A DNA stretch of 44,614 bases from Myxococcota bacterium (GCA_028289325.1 JANQQN010000285.1:1-44614), one strand, 5' to 3'. Positions 34,797-43,064 are shown, counted from the stretch's first letter. Translations and numbers: made by a program. Notes: generated by a model from the letters alone, not told the origin.

Positions 34797-34823
34797 GCTT
34801 TGTTCCCCTCGATGCCCTGCCGC

Positions 34824-35429
34824 TCACGCCTGCGAGCGGTAAAGCAGTGATTCGAAAGCTTCGCGCGCCATGTCGTCGGCCCGCGCACTGTCCATAAGGC
34901 GTCGAAACTGATGGTAGGACAGCAGCGCTCCGTAGAACTCGAAGGCGAACTGCCGTGTATCCAGGTCGGATACGAAGTGTCGTTCCTCGATGCAGGTTTC
35001 GGCCACTCGCGACACCATCTCCAGCATGTCTTTGAGATGGCGCTGAAGACTGTTTCGGACCTGTCCTGGCCGATCGTCGAACTCGCTCGACGCGGTGAAG
35101 AACGGGCATCCGCCCGTGAACTCGTCACCCTCCCAGGCCAGCCAACGAGAATACAGATCTCTCATCCGCGGCAGGCCTCGCGGCTTCTTCAACGCGGGCG
35201 CGGCCACGGAATCGATGAAACGGGCCGCTGCGTGGTCCAACACGTCGCTTTGCAACGACTCTTTGGTATCGAAGTGGGCGTACAGGCCGCTTTTGGACAT
35301 GCCCACGCGCTTGGCAAGCGCGCCGAAGCTCAGCCCCTCGAGGCCGATCTCGCTACATAGGTCCAATGCGTGGTCGAGGATCGTCTGTCGAATGTCCTGT
35401 GTCCTGCCCACGAGGCGTTCGCCACCCAT
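34824..35429 (-). CDS. TetR-family transcriptional regulator (TetR_C_11-like)
   Basis: A 201-residue protein with a typical N-terminal helix-turn-helix (IGLEGLSFGALAKRVGMSKSGLYAHFDTKESL) and a C-terminal domain containing SRWLAWEGDEFTGGCPFFTASSEFDDRPG, as in many TetR_C_11 proteins. It is followed by the IclR gene after 27 bases, so the two form a regulator-only operon. The symmetrical element at 35480-35497 lies 51 bases upstream of the start and is a likely autoregulatory operator. Confidence 0.9.
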   Translation of the reverse strand: MGGERLVGRTQDIRQTILDHALDLCSEIGLEGLSFGALAKRVGMSKSGLYAHFDTKESLQSDVLDHAAARFIDSVAAPALKKPRGLPRMRDLYSRWLAWEGDEFTGGCPFFTASSEFDDRPGQVRNSLQRHLKDMLEMVSRVAETCIEERHFVSDLDTRQFAFEFYGALLSYHQFRRLMDSARADDMAREAFESLLYRSQA

Positions 35430-35479
35430 CTGGTCCGGCCGCCCAAAGGGTCCCGCCCGCCGCGCGGCGTCTTACCGCT

Positions 35480-35497
35480 AGCACGACCGATCGTGCT
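35480..35497. promoter_or_regulatory. Operator-like palindrome upstream of the TetR gene
   Basis: AGCACGA and TCGTGCT, perfect 7-base arms, flank the four bases CCGA. The element is centred about 60 bases before the TetR start. A near-identical copy lies at the start of the IclR gene (34770-34781). This is good evidence that one dimeric regulator, probably the TetR protein, controls both genes. Confidence 0.6.
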
Positions 35498-35682
35498 TTT
35501 CAAGTCACATGAGAATAGCGGTGGCTTCCCGGAGGGGTGAGGACCGACGACCATCGGTCGACAGCTGAGGGCCCTCATCTGTTCTACACGGTCGAGCCCC
35601 AGGGAGGACGCGAGTGAGGAGGCGGCCTCCATTCAATCGATTTCAGGGGCGACCATCATCCTGCGAGCGGGGTGGCGTCAGC

Positions 35683-36006
35683 TCACTTGGACGGCGAGAC
35701 GCACGGCCCCCAGTCGCGGACAGGCAAAAGCTCCAGGCCTCGACCGCCTCCAAAGCGGAACATCGTCAAGCTTGGCGCTCGCTCGGACAGCGGCCCCCGC
35801 AGCGTCAGCGCGCTGGGCTGCGCGGTGACGTCTCGAAGGACTGCGGTCCATCCCGACGCTGGGCCGCACAGCCGCTCGAGCTGCTTGGGCACGACCAGCT
35901 CTAGCCGTCGTGGAGCCTCGGGCGGCTGAACCCGGGGCACGGCGTAGACCGTGTTGGCCACGCCCAGTACGGCTAGAGTGATGGCAGCGAGCGTCGTCGT
36001 TTTCAC
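35683..36006 (-). CDS. Small secreted protein, unknown function
   Basis: A 107-residue protein that starts at a GTG at 36006. It has a clear signal peptide (MKTTTLAAITLAVLGVANTVYA) and a mature part of about 85 residues with two Cys (at 47 and 102) that could form a disulfide. GGAGG lies only one base before the GTG, which is too close, so the real start is not certain. The gene stands alone between the TetR gene and the Kef-type antiporter, on the opposite strand to the latter. No family is recognised. Confidence 0.6.
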   Translation of the reverse strand: MKTTTLAAITLAVLGVANTVYAVPRVQPPEAPRRLELVVPKQLERLCGPASGWTAVLRDVTAQPSALTLRGPLSERAPSLTMFRFGGGRGLELLPVRDWGPCVSPSK

Positions 36007-36251
36007 ACCTCCACTTTAGGCTTTTCACCCGTCGAGACAACGAACCTAATCTGGACGCCACGTGTAGCTCCGGCCGACATTTTCTCCATCTTGATGTCGA
36101 GTCAGCGTAGTACCGACGGCCCCCCTGTGCCACCGTGTGAGATGCAACCGGTCCCTGCGATCCGGGTGGTCCCCTCTGCGGATACCCTAGAGCTTTGAGA
36201 CCTTCGACGTTGGGCGTGCTTTCTCGGGCATACGGCGATAGCCAACTACCC

Positions 36252-37835
36252 ATGGAGATCGCCCTGCTCATCGCGGCCTGCGTTATCGGGTTCGCGGCCC
36301 GGTTGGCGGGGCTTCCACCGCTGGTCGGCTATCTCGTCGCCGGCTTCGTGCTTCACGGGCTGGGATACGAGACTTCCGAATCCATCGACGCCATCGCCGA
36401 TATCGGCGTTCTGCTTCTGCTGTTCGGGATCGGACTCAAGCTCAAGCTCAGCACTTTGCTGCGACCGGTCGTGTGGGGCACGGCCGGCGTATTTGCCACC
36501 GCTTCGACGGTATTCGTGGGCGCGGCCTTGCTGGGTCTCGGGGCGGCGGGCTTCCCGTTGGCCACCCGTCTCGACCTGCAAACCGCCATCATCGTCGGCT
36601 TCGCCCTGTCGTTCTCCAGCACCGTATTCGCGGTAAAGGCCTTGGAAGAGACCAACGAGGCCGCTTCACTCGCCGGGCGAGTCGCGGTCGGGGTATTGAT
36701 CCTCCAGGACATCTTCGCGGTCGCATTCCTCGTCGCCACCGGAAGTGGGTGGCCGTCCCCCTGGGCGATCGCGCTGGTTCCGGGCTTCTTCATGGCCCGC
36801 CCCGCGCTCGGGTGGCTCCTGGACCGGGCCGGGCATGGAGAGATCCTCCTGTTGCTCGGGTTCACGGTAGCGGTGGGTGGCGGCGCTGGCGCCTTCGAAC
36901 TCGTCGGGCTCAAGGCCGACCTCGGCGCCCTGGTGGCCGGGGTTATGCTCGCTCATCATGCGCGGGCGGGGGAGCTGGCCGATCGCTTGCTCTCGCTCAA
37001 GGATCTCCTGCTGGTCGGCTTCTTTCTCACCATAGGTCTCAATGGGACTCCACCCGCTGCCGCGTGGGCGCTCGGCTTGATCCTCGTACTTCTGATCCCG
37101 TTTCGAAGTTTTGGATTATTCTGGCTCTTTACGCGCTTCCGCCTGCGTCCCAGGACCGGCGTCCACGGGGCCGTGACACTGTCCACATACAGCGAGTTCG
37201 GTCTTATCGTCGGCTCGGCCGCATTGGCGTCGGGTCTTCTCGAGCAGGCGTGGGTGTCTACGATCGCGGTCGCGGTTTCGGCTTCCTTCGTTCTCGCATC
37301 GGCCGCCAACTCGGTTCGTTATCGGTTCTATGACCGGTGGTCGACTCAGCTCGCGCGCTTCGAGCGGACGCCACCGCTCGGGGATGATGCGGTCATCGAC
37401 TGTGGACACGCTCGTATCCTGGTGTTCGGAATGGGACGGGTCGGGACCGGCGCCTACGATGAGATGATCAAGCGGCGTGGCCCCGTGGTGGTGGGCGTCG
37501 ACCGCAGCGGGGAGACAGTGGACACCCATCGGGCCTCAGAACGAAACGTCGTTCGAGGTGACGCTCTCGACCGAGACTTCTGGGAGCGGGTCAAGTTTCA
37601 TCCCGAGGTCGAACTCGTCTTGGCGTGTACCAGCCACCACGGCGCCAACATGGAGCTGATCGGGCGAGTTCGGGAGTTCCTTCCCCAAGCCCGTATCGCG
37701 GCCATCGCCGCATACCCCGACCAGGTCGAAGAGCTTCGCTCCGCCGGGGTCGACGTGGCTCGTAACCTCTACAAGGAAGCAGGCCAGGCGCTCGCGGACG
37801 ACGCGGTCGCCGTAGCGACCAGAGATCCTCGGTAG
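36252..37835 (+). CDS. Kef-type cation/proton antiporter with C-terminal RCK (TrkA-N) domain
   Basis: From the ATG at 36252 the protein is 527 residues. Residues 1-385 form a CPA2 antiporter with about 12 helices; its key parts are LPPLVGYLVAGFVLHGLGY, DIGVLLLLFGIGLKLKLS, SFSSTVFAVKALEE, VLILQDIFAVAFL and LKADLGALVAGVMLAHH. From 400 on there is one Rossmann-type RCK domain with the loop GMGRVG and a VGVDRSGE strand end. It ends soon after this domain, with no TrkA-C part. Exchange of K+ (or Na+) for H+ gated by a nucleotide is known for the family. An upstream TTG at 36195 would add 19 residues and is less likely. Confidence 0.92.
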   Translation: MEIALLIAACVIGFAARLAGLPPLVGYLVAGFVLHGLGYETSESIDAIADIGVLLLLFGIGLKLKLSTLLRPVVWGTAGVFATASTVFVGAALLGLGAAGFPLATRLDLQTAIIVGFALSFSSTVFAVKALEETNEAASLAGRVAVGVLILQDIFAVAFLVATGSGWPSPWAIALVPGFFMARPALGWLLDRAGHGEILLLLGFTVAVGGGAGAFELVGLKADLGALVAGVMLAHHARAGELADRLLSLKDLLLVGFFLTIGLNGTPPAAAWALGLILVLLIPFRSFGLFWLFTRFRLRPRTGVHGAVTLSTYSEFGLIVGSAALASGLLEQAWVSTIAVAVSASFVLASAANSVRYRFYDRWSTQLARFERTPPLGDDAVIDCGHARILVFGMGRVGTGAYDEMIKRRGPVVVGVDRSGETVDTHRASERNVVRGDALDRDFWERVKFHPEVELVLACTSHHGANMELIGRVREFLPQARIAAIAAYPDQVEELRSAGVDVARNLYKEAGQALADDAVAVATRDPR

Positions 37836-37959
37836 CGCCGACGACGACACGCGCCCGCCGCCGTCTCGTTGGCCGCGTCCATAACGACCGGTCCCCACCG
37901 GCATTCGAACCCCGCGCCCGGGCGTAGATGCTGCGATGGCGCGTGCGGTACAGTGTGGA

Positions 37960-39267
37960 ATGACCGAGCACAGCCGATGGAAGGGCCTAACAGACCTCGT
38001 ATGTGACGCCGTCGACGGAACCACGAAGTTGGCCGAGGCCACCCAGAACTCCGTCGCCGATGTCATCGTCGGACATCTCTCAAGGGTCGAAGCCATCAAG
38101 GAGCCCGTCAATCTCGTCAACGAAGCGCGCCGTCTCGGCCTCGGTCTAACGAGCGGCTCGATTCGTGCGGTCAATCGAGGGGTGCGCAAGATTGTGCGCG
38201 GCGGTATCGAACATGCGTCCTCAGCTTCGGATGCTGCGGGCCCCACCGCGAGTCGAGATGTGCTCGCGCCGATGCGTTCCGACCAACAGAAGAACCCGCA
38301 GTTCATCGCGGACACCCTGCTCGGGGTGGTCAACGGCATCGTAGGCGACCACGTACGGACGCAGGACAACGATCTCGACCTGGGGATGGGCCTTCGTTTC
38401 GAGGATCAATACTTCACACCCGAGCGCGCGCATGAGGTCCTCGATGCCGTCGCAACGCCGAAGGTCGCGTTGTTCGTGCACGGCCTGGCGGCCACCGAGA
38501 CCAGCTGGGTGATGGGCGCGCAACGCGCGTGGGGCGCGCCGGACCAACACTTCGGGGTCAAGCTTCGCGAAGATCTCGGATACACGCCCCTCTTCGTTCG
38601 TTACAATACGGGCCTACACATCTCCGAAAACGGTCGCGCCTTGGCCGCCCTGATCTCGCAGCTCCACGCGAACTATCCGGGCCCCCTAGAGGAGCTCGCG
38701 ATCATCGGCCACAGCCTAGGCGGGCTGGTCGCTCGGAGCGCCACTCATTACGCATCACAACCCGAACGCGGCCGTATCCCCTGGCTCGACGCCCTGAAGC
38801 ATGTGATCACCATCGGAACGCCACACTTCGGCTCGCCTCTCGCCCAAGCGGGCCACGCCCTCACGACCACGATGGGCGCGATCGAGACGCCGACCACCCA
38901 GATCATCGCCACTGTCGGACGGCTCCGAAGCGCGGCCATCAAAGACCTCAAGGAAGGCTATCTGGTCGACGAAGACTGGCACGGCCAAGACCCCGATGGG
39001 TGGCTGTCCGCCCCCCGATCCAACGTCGGCTTCCTCGCCAACGTGACGTACGTCTTTATCGGCGCAAACGTGACGTCGGATCCTCAGCATCCCGTCGGAC
39101 GGTTGGTCGGCGACGTGCTGGTCCGTCTGTCGAGCTCGACCCACGACCACGTCGATCACGAGCAGTCGTCCTTCGCCATCGAACGACCGGTGCTCGGCGG
39201 TCTTCATCATCTTCAGGTTCAGAATGACCCTCAGGTTTACGAGCAGATTCGATTGCATCTGGCATGA
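37960..39267 (+). CDS. Alpha/beta hydrolase, lipase/esterase-like
   Basis: The protein is 435 residues from the ATG at 37960, or 443 from 37936; neither start has a strong binding site. A helical N-terminal part of about 140 residues is followed by an alpha/beta hydrolase core: KVALFVHGLAATETSW carries the HG oxyanion loop, the nucleophile elbow is GHSLGGLVARS, and HVITIGTPHFGSPLAQ is typical of PGAP1-like lipases. A late HDHVDH is the likely place of the catalytic His. It has no signal peptide, so it is probably cytoplasmic or membrane-associated. The large N-terminal helical part is unusual for a simple esterase. Substrate unknown. Confidence 0.85.
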   Translation: MTEHSRWKGLTDLVCDAVDGTTKLAEATQNSVADVIVGHLSRVEAIKEPVNLVNEARRLGLGLTSGSIRAVNRGVRKIVRGGIEHASSASDAAGPTASRDVLAPMRSDQQKNPQFIADTLLGVVNGIVGDHVRTQDNDLDLGMGLRFEDQYFTPERAHEVLDAVATPKVALFVHGLAATETSWVMGAQRAWGAPDQHFGVKLREDLGYTPLFVRYNTGLHISENGRALAALISQLHANYPGPLEELAIIGHSLGGLVARSATHYASQPERGRIPWLDALKHVITIGTPHFGSPLAQAGHALTTTMGAIETPTTQIIATVGRLRSAAIKDLKEGYLVDEDWHGQDPDGWLSAPRSNVGFLANVTYVFIGANVTSDPQHPVGRLVGDVLVRLSSSTHDHVDHEQSSFAIERPVLGGLHHLQVQNDPQVYEQIRLHLA

Positions 39268-39435
39268 CCGCTCGCTCCCCGCTCGATGGTGTCGAAAACC
39301 CGGACCTGAAGCGGCTGATTTTGAAGCGGTCTTCGATTTACCGCTTCCCTGATCGCGCGGACTCGACGAGCGTCGCTGCTCTTTGCCGCCGGCGTCTCTC
39401 GCCTGCGGTCGCTCCAAGCGAAAGAAGTACTTCTT
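39268..39435 (+). promoter_or_regulatory. Leader region of the RRM protein gene
   Basis: These 168 bases lie between the hydrolase stop and the RRM start. A small frame here has no domain-like sequence. Long leaders of RRM and cold-shock genes often carry regulatory structure, but I could not point to a definite hairpin or terminator. AAAGAAG before the ATG is the likely ribosome binding site. Confidence 0.3.
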
Positions 39436-39735
39436 ATGTCCAATAAGCTCTACGTAGGCAATCTGCCGTTCTCCGCCACCGAAGACGAGATCTTCGCTCT
39501 GTTTGGGGCCGACGACCGTCAGGTCAGCGAGGTCGCGCTCATCATGGACCGCGAAACCGGTCGCCCCCGCGGGTTTGGATTTGTGACCATGGCGACACCC
39601 GAAGACGCACAGGCCGCCATTGCTGCCCTCGACGGCTCATCGATGGGAGGACGCACCCTTCGCGTTAATATAAGTGAGGACCGACGTGGCGGTGGCCGCT
39701 CGCCCCGAGGCGGTGGCCGCGGACCTCGGTGGTAG
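39436..39735 (+). CDS. Small RNA-binding protein with one RRM
   Basis: A 99-residue protein made of one RNA recognition motif and a Gly/Arg tail. RNP2 is LYVGNL (residues 5-10) and RNP1 is RPRGFGFVTM (about 43-52), with the aromatic residues that stack on RNA. The tail (RRGGGRSPRGGGRGPRW) is an RGG-like extension that adds binding. Proteins of this kind occur in cyanobacteria and deltaproteobacteria and act as RNA chaperones, often cold-induced. It is followed by a small basic protein after eight bases, so the two form a short operon. Confidence 0.95.
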   Translation: MSNKLYVGNLPFSATEDEIFALFGADDRQVSEVALIMDRETGRPRGFGFVTMATPEDAQAAIAALDGSSMGGRTLRVNISEDRRGGGRSPRGGGRGPRW

Positions 39736-39743
39736 TCGGCGCT

Positions 39744-39947
39744 ATGGCTGGGCAGAACCCCCACGCGGGCGGAAAGCGCCAAAAAGAGCGTCAGCGCGCG
39801 GAAAAGAAGGCCGAAAAAGAAGCCAAGCGGAAGGCCCGAAAGGCGGACAAGGTCAACGCCGACCTGAACGGTGATGTCGATCCCGACATCGCCCACATCG
39901 TCCCTGGCCCGCAGCCTCGCGATGACGACGACGCCACGGAGCAATGA
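39744..39947 (+). CDS. Small highly charged protein downstream of the RRM gene
   Basis: From the ATG at 39744 the protein is 67 residues. The first half is very rich in Lys, Arg, Glu and Ala (QKERQRAEKKAEKEAKRKAR), a likely single charged helix; the second half is acidic with an Asp run (DDDD) near the end. It starts eight bases after the RRM stop and is likely to be translated with it. Its charge suggests RNA or ribosome contact. It ends three bases from the convergent PurA-like gene. No family is known to me. Confidence 0.6.
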   Translation: MAGQNPHAGGKRQKERQRAEKKAEKEAKRKARKADKVNADLNGDVDPDIAHIVPGPQPRDDDDATEQ

Positions 39948-39950
39948 CCG

Positions 39951-41231
39951 TCAGCGCAACCTGACCACGTCGTTGGCCGTCGGCCCTGACGAATACAGCG
40001 TGATGCGAGCGCTCAACGTTCGCGATATGTGTTCTACGTAGGCCCGAGGGTCGGAGGCAGCCGGCTCCAGCACCGGCCGGACCGTCATCAGCCACTCGCC
40101 CAGACGCGCCTGGTCCTCGAGCGTCGGCGTCTCGGTGGCCACCAGGCGGTTTCCGCCTTCGTAACCCACGCAGATCTTCATGGGCTCAAAGCGTAAAAGA
40201 AGATCGAGATGCGTCAGGGCCACGGTATCGATGGCCTTCGCAACGTCGAGAGCATACCGAGCGAGAACGGCATCGAACCATCCGTACCGGACCGCGCCTT
40301 GCCACGGGTTGGTGCGGTTGTGATCTCGGACGTCCGCTCGAAAGGCGGAGGTCTCAGTGGGGAGAGGTCCGGCGCCGTGACGGACCGCATGGCTTCGAAG
40401 CACGCCGATGGTCTCAACGTCGAATCCGTTCGCTGACGCCAGCTCGATGGCCTCGGTGGGAACGCACTTCGACCATGTGGTGTGCGGATAAAAGCCGTAA
40501 CGTTCATCGAGCAGGATACCTTGCGCCCCCTCGAACACGACGGCCCTGGTCGCGCGAAGACGGGCCGTCAGCGCTCGATCGTCTCCCACCGCGGCGGCGA
40601 GGGGCTGAACGATCTGAACCCATGCGTCGACGATCGTTGGGTCATCCAAGGCTCGACGCTCGAGCTCGGCGCCCGGCGCATCGGGGAGGCGGGACGCATC
40701 GCAGCGCAGCTGCTCTTGAATGCGGCGCGCCTTCGAGCGCAGTCGCTTCCGGTCGGCGAGGTCCTGGGCCCGAATGGCATCCGTTGCATGCTCAATCGCG
40801 TGGCGCACGGTTTCGCCGATTCCGACCCCGCAGCTTCCATGCCTTCGGTCTCCCCGAGCGAGTTCGCGCAGTCGATTCACGGCCTGATGGAACGGCGTGA
40901 CGATTCTCGCCGCGCCGTGGACCGTCAGGCCGGACAGCGGGTCGCCGACACCAACGCTTCGCAGGCGGTTCGCTTCGACCATCAGAGCGCTCGGATGCAC
41001 GAGTACGGCGGGCCCGAGCCAGGTGTGTGCGCCGGCGAACGTCCCGGCCCCAAACTGCGCAAACGTATGGTGGCGCCCGTCGGCGGTCGTGACGTTGTGC
41101 CCGGCCTGTGCGCCTCCATTAAATCGAACCACCAGCGAGGCACCGAGACGTCGTACGACGTAGTCCGTCACCAACCCCTTGCCGGCATCGCCGAACCCCA
41201 AATCGACGACGACCGCCGCGGACCGCGCCAT
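39951..41231 (-). CDS. Divergent adenylosuccinate synthetase-like (PurA-family) protein
   Basis: A 426-residue PurA-fold protein, normal in length but altered at key sites. The P-loop is GFGDAGKG (12-19): the catalytic Asp is kept (D15), while the next Glu is Ala. The second catalytic His is kept in GAQAGHN (H45). GVGIGE (135-140), FEGAQGILLDE (233-243) and HGAGPLPTET (285-294) match the IMP/GTP framework. The Arg-rich loop that binds aspartate (TGRRRR in normal PurA) is missing; the place is NPWQGAVRYGWFD (308-320). TSSNTTAGG is replaced by HTTWSKCVP. So it probably joins a different amine to a purine nucleotide, or lacks ligase activity. It is the last gene of a three-gene operon and starts two bases after the vWA stop. 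It is unlikely to be the housekeeping PurA. Confidence 0.85.
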   Translation of the reverse strand: MARSAAVVVDLGFGDAGKGLVTDYVVRRLGASLVVRFNGGAQAGHNVTTADGRHHTFAQFGAGTFAGAHTWLGPAVLVHPSALMVEANRLRSVGVGDPLSGLTVHGAARIVTPFHQAVNRLRELARGDRRHGSCGVGIGETVRHAIEHATDAIRAQDLADRKRLRSKARRIQEQLRCDASRLPDAPGAELERRALDDPTIVDAWVQIVQPLAAAVGDDRALTARLRATRAVVFEGAQGILLDERYGFYPHTTWSKCVPTEAIELASANGFDVETIGVLRSHAVRHGAGPLPTETSAFRADVRDHNRTNPWQGAVRYGWFDAVLARYALDVAKAIDTVALTHLDLLLRFEPMKICVGYEGGNRLVATETPTLEDQARLGEWLMTVRPVLEPAASDPRAYVEHISRTLSARITLYSSGPTANDVVRLR

Positions 41232-41233
41232 CG

Positions 41234-42121
41234 TTACTTGAACAGGGGCTGGAGGCTACGCAGAGCAGAGCGCGTGGTTTCGGACGATACCTCCGCCGCT
41301 TCGAACACCTTCGCCAGCGCGGTATCATCGGCAACGAGACCTTCGGTGATCAACACCGCGCCCGCGGACACCACACAGACATCGCGCGGTCGGTCCAAAC
41401 AAAGTACGTTGTCTCCCAGCAGGTCGCGCCAGGTTCTCTCGCATCGTTGACGTCGGACCTGGTCCGGAATGAGGAAGAATGGATGGTACGTCGTCTGGAG
41501 CAACGCGACGATTTCCTCGATCTCGAGGTCGTCGTCGAGTCGATCTCCGATGATGCTGTCGACCGTGTGGCGAGAGAGGGTCGAATAAGGGTTCTCGTCG
41601 CCGGTCATGAAGACGTAGCCCCGCTTGTTCCTCTTCACGAAGCAGTCCATCTCCGTGTGCTGGGCCAGAAAGTATAGCGCCAGCTCGTAGGATTCCTGGT
41701 TCCCACCGCCACCGCCGCCTTCGAGGTACGTCCAGGTGAGCCATCGGTCGATAAGCTCGGCCGTGGATTCGAACTGTCCTACCTGAAGGGGCGCCCGATC
41801 GGAGAACGCATCCCCCACCGCCATGAACAAAAGCTGAGGGTCCGGTACGCTACACGCGGCGAGCAACGTCATGAAGCTCGGCAGGGTCTCGGTCGCCAGC
41901 TGCCTGGGGATCTGGCCCATGGAGCCCGTCACGTCGAGGGCGAAGACGATGCTGAGGGAACTGGGGTGGTCGACGCTGTCACGGCTCTCCCGAACGCGAA
42001 CCCCCTTCGGGTTCATCAGGGCATGACAACTCCGTTGATCGAAGACTTCCTGGACGGGCTTGGTCGCACGCGTCCGAAGCAACGCCGAGTGGGCCTCGTG
42101 GCTGTAGTTTCCGTATCCCAT
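41234..42121 (-). CDS. von Willebrand factor A domain protein in a kinase/vWA/PurA-like operon
   Basis: The ATG at 42121 gives 295 residues; it lies one base after the stop of the kinase-like gene, with GAGGAG 10 bases before it. A 50-residue N-terminal part precedes a vWA domain. Its metal site (MIDAS) is DVTGS (63-67, a DxTxS form), with further acidic loops VGDAFSDRAPL and MTGDENPYS. An unusual run of six Gly (LEGGGGGGNQES, 133-144) fills the loop where the MIDAS Thr normally lies. There is no signal peptide or membrane segment, so it is a cytoplasmic vWA like TerY or MoxR-linked proteins. Such domains form metal-dependent protein contacts, and here probably join the kinase-like protein and the PurA-like enzyme. 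Confidence 0.88.
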   Translation of the reverse strand: MGYGNYSHEAHSALLRTRATKPVQEVFDQRSCHALMNPKGVRVRESRDSVDHPSSLSIVFALDVTGSMGQIPRQLATETLPSFMTLLAACSVPDPQLLFMAVGDAFSDRAPLQVGQFESTAELIDRWLTWTYLEGGGGGGNQESYELALYFLAQHTEMDCFVKRNKRGYVFMTGDENPYSTLSRHTVDSIIGDRLDDDLEIEEIVALLQTTYHPFFLIPDQVRRQRCERTWRDLLGDNVLCLDRPRDVCVVSAGAVLITEGLVADDTALAKVFEAAEVSSETTRSALRSLQPLFK

Positions 42122-42122
42122 G

Positions 42123-43064
42123 TCAACTTGTCTCCTCGCTCGCCTGGGGCGGCATCGGTAAGGGATTGTAGCTCGAAGCGCCGAAGGTGGCCCGCGAGAC
42201 CTCACCGACTCGCTCACGGAGAGACAACGCATCGTCGGTGCGTTCCTCGGCCCGCGCGATACGCTTCAGCAACCGCCCGAAGGGGTCGGGGATCGTTGGT
42301 GGCAAGACGGACGCCACCGCCTCCGCACTCATCCTGATGTCCGCGGCGAGGTCGCCGGCCGCATCGGGCGCGAAGCCGACCAACCGAACCGCGTGGTCCC
42401 GGCGATGGACGATCAGGTGGACGGGCTTCAGATCGCCGTGAGTGACGCCGTTTCGGTGAAGGAACGCCAGGACCTCGAGCGTTCGCCGCCACAGCCAAAC
42501 GCCAACCTTGGGGTCCACGCCCCCGGCGTACGCCTGTCGAACCCGCTGGAGATCGTGCACAAAGCCTCGCTCGTCGCGGTAAGCGAGCGCGGAACGGCCT
42601 TGATACCCCCCGCCGATCACCACACCCCGAGCTACGGGGCGGGGAACGAAGGGGCTGAAGTAACCGGCGGCGGGGTCTTCGATCGCGCCGATCTTCGAGA
42701 GCTTGCTCCACTCGCGCTCAAATCGCGGGATGTCCTCCCCACCGGCCAAGAGTTTGACGATGACCCGCTCGGTGGGCGGCCGGGCTCGAATGCCCACGAA
42801 GACGTCACAATGGTCTCCCCGGCCTACCCTCCGAAGATCGGCGAATCGAAACCCACCGAACTCGATCCAGTCCTGGAATCCATGCGTCTGGGGGTCGTTC
42901 CAGTGGGCAAACGCCTGTCGAAACCGGGCCACGGAGACCGCGCTCGGGTCGAGGCGGATCGTACTCTGACAGAAAGCGCAGACCGCCTCCCGCGCGAATC
43001 GGCTCGGCGGGGTAAGCGCGGCACCACACTGGGGACACGTTATGGCGCGAACGCTCCCGTCCAT
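42123..43064 (-). CDS. Zinc-ribbon Ser/Thr protein kinase-like protein (degenerate kinase)
   Basis: From the ATG at 43064 the protein is 313 residues. The N-terminus is a zinc ribbon with CPQC (C10, C13) and CAFC (C29, C32). A kinase-like domain follows: a Gly-rich loop GRGDHCDVFVG (81-91), the ATP-binding Lys in VIVKLL (K104), and the catalytic loop HGDLKPVHLIV with D211 and K213. The DFG metal-binding motif is GFA (230-232). Loss of its Asp predicts no or weak phosphotransfer, although nucleotide binding could remain. The C-terminal part is short and Pro-rich. It is the first gene of the operon. Its stop is one base before the vWA start, which is strong coupling. Zinc-ribbon kinases paired with vWA proteins are known from tellurium-resistance-like loci. 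Confidence 0.82.
   Translation of the reverse strand: MDGSVRAITCPQCGAALTPPSRFAREAVCAFCQSTIRLDPSAVSVARFRQAFAHWNDPQTHGFQDWIEFGGFRFADLRRVGRGDHCDVFVGIRARPPTERVIVKLLAGGEDIPRFEREWSKLSKIGAIEDPAAGYFSPFVPRPVARGVVIGGGYQGRSALAYRDERGFVHDLQRVRQAYAGGVDPKVGVWLWRRTLEVLAFLHRNGVTHGDLKPVHLIVHRRDHAVRLVGFAPDAAGDLAADIRMSAEAVASVLPPTIPDPFGRLLKRIARAEERTDDALSLRERVGEVSRATFGASSYNPLPMPPQASEETS

Noticed and set aside
39951..41231. Possible phage PurZ (diaminopurine pathway) enzyme.
   Set aside because: As I recall the family, PurZ replaces the catalytic Asp with Ser; here the Asp is kept (GDAGKG). No phage genes, DatZ or MazZ-like neighbours are present. It is a different divergent branch until phylogeny says otherwise.
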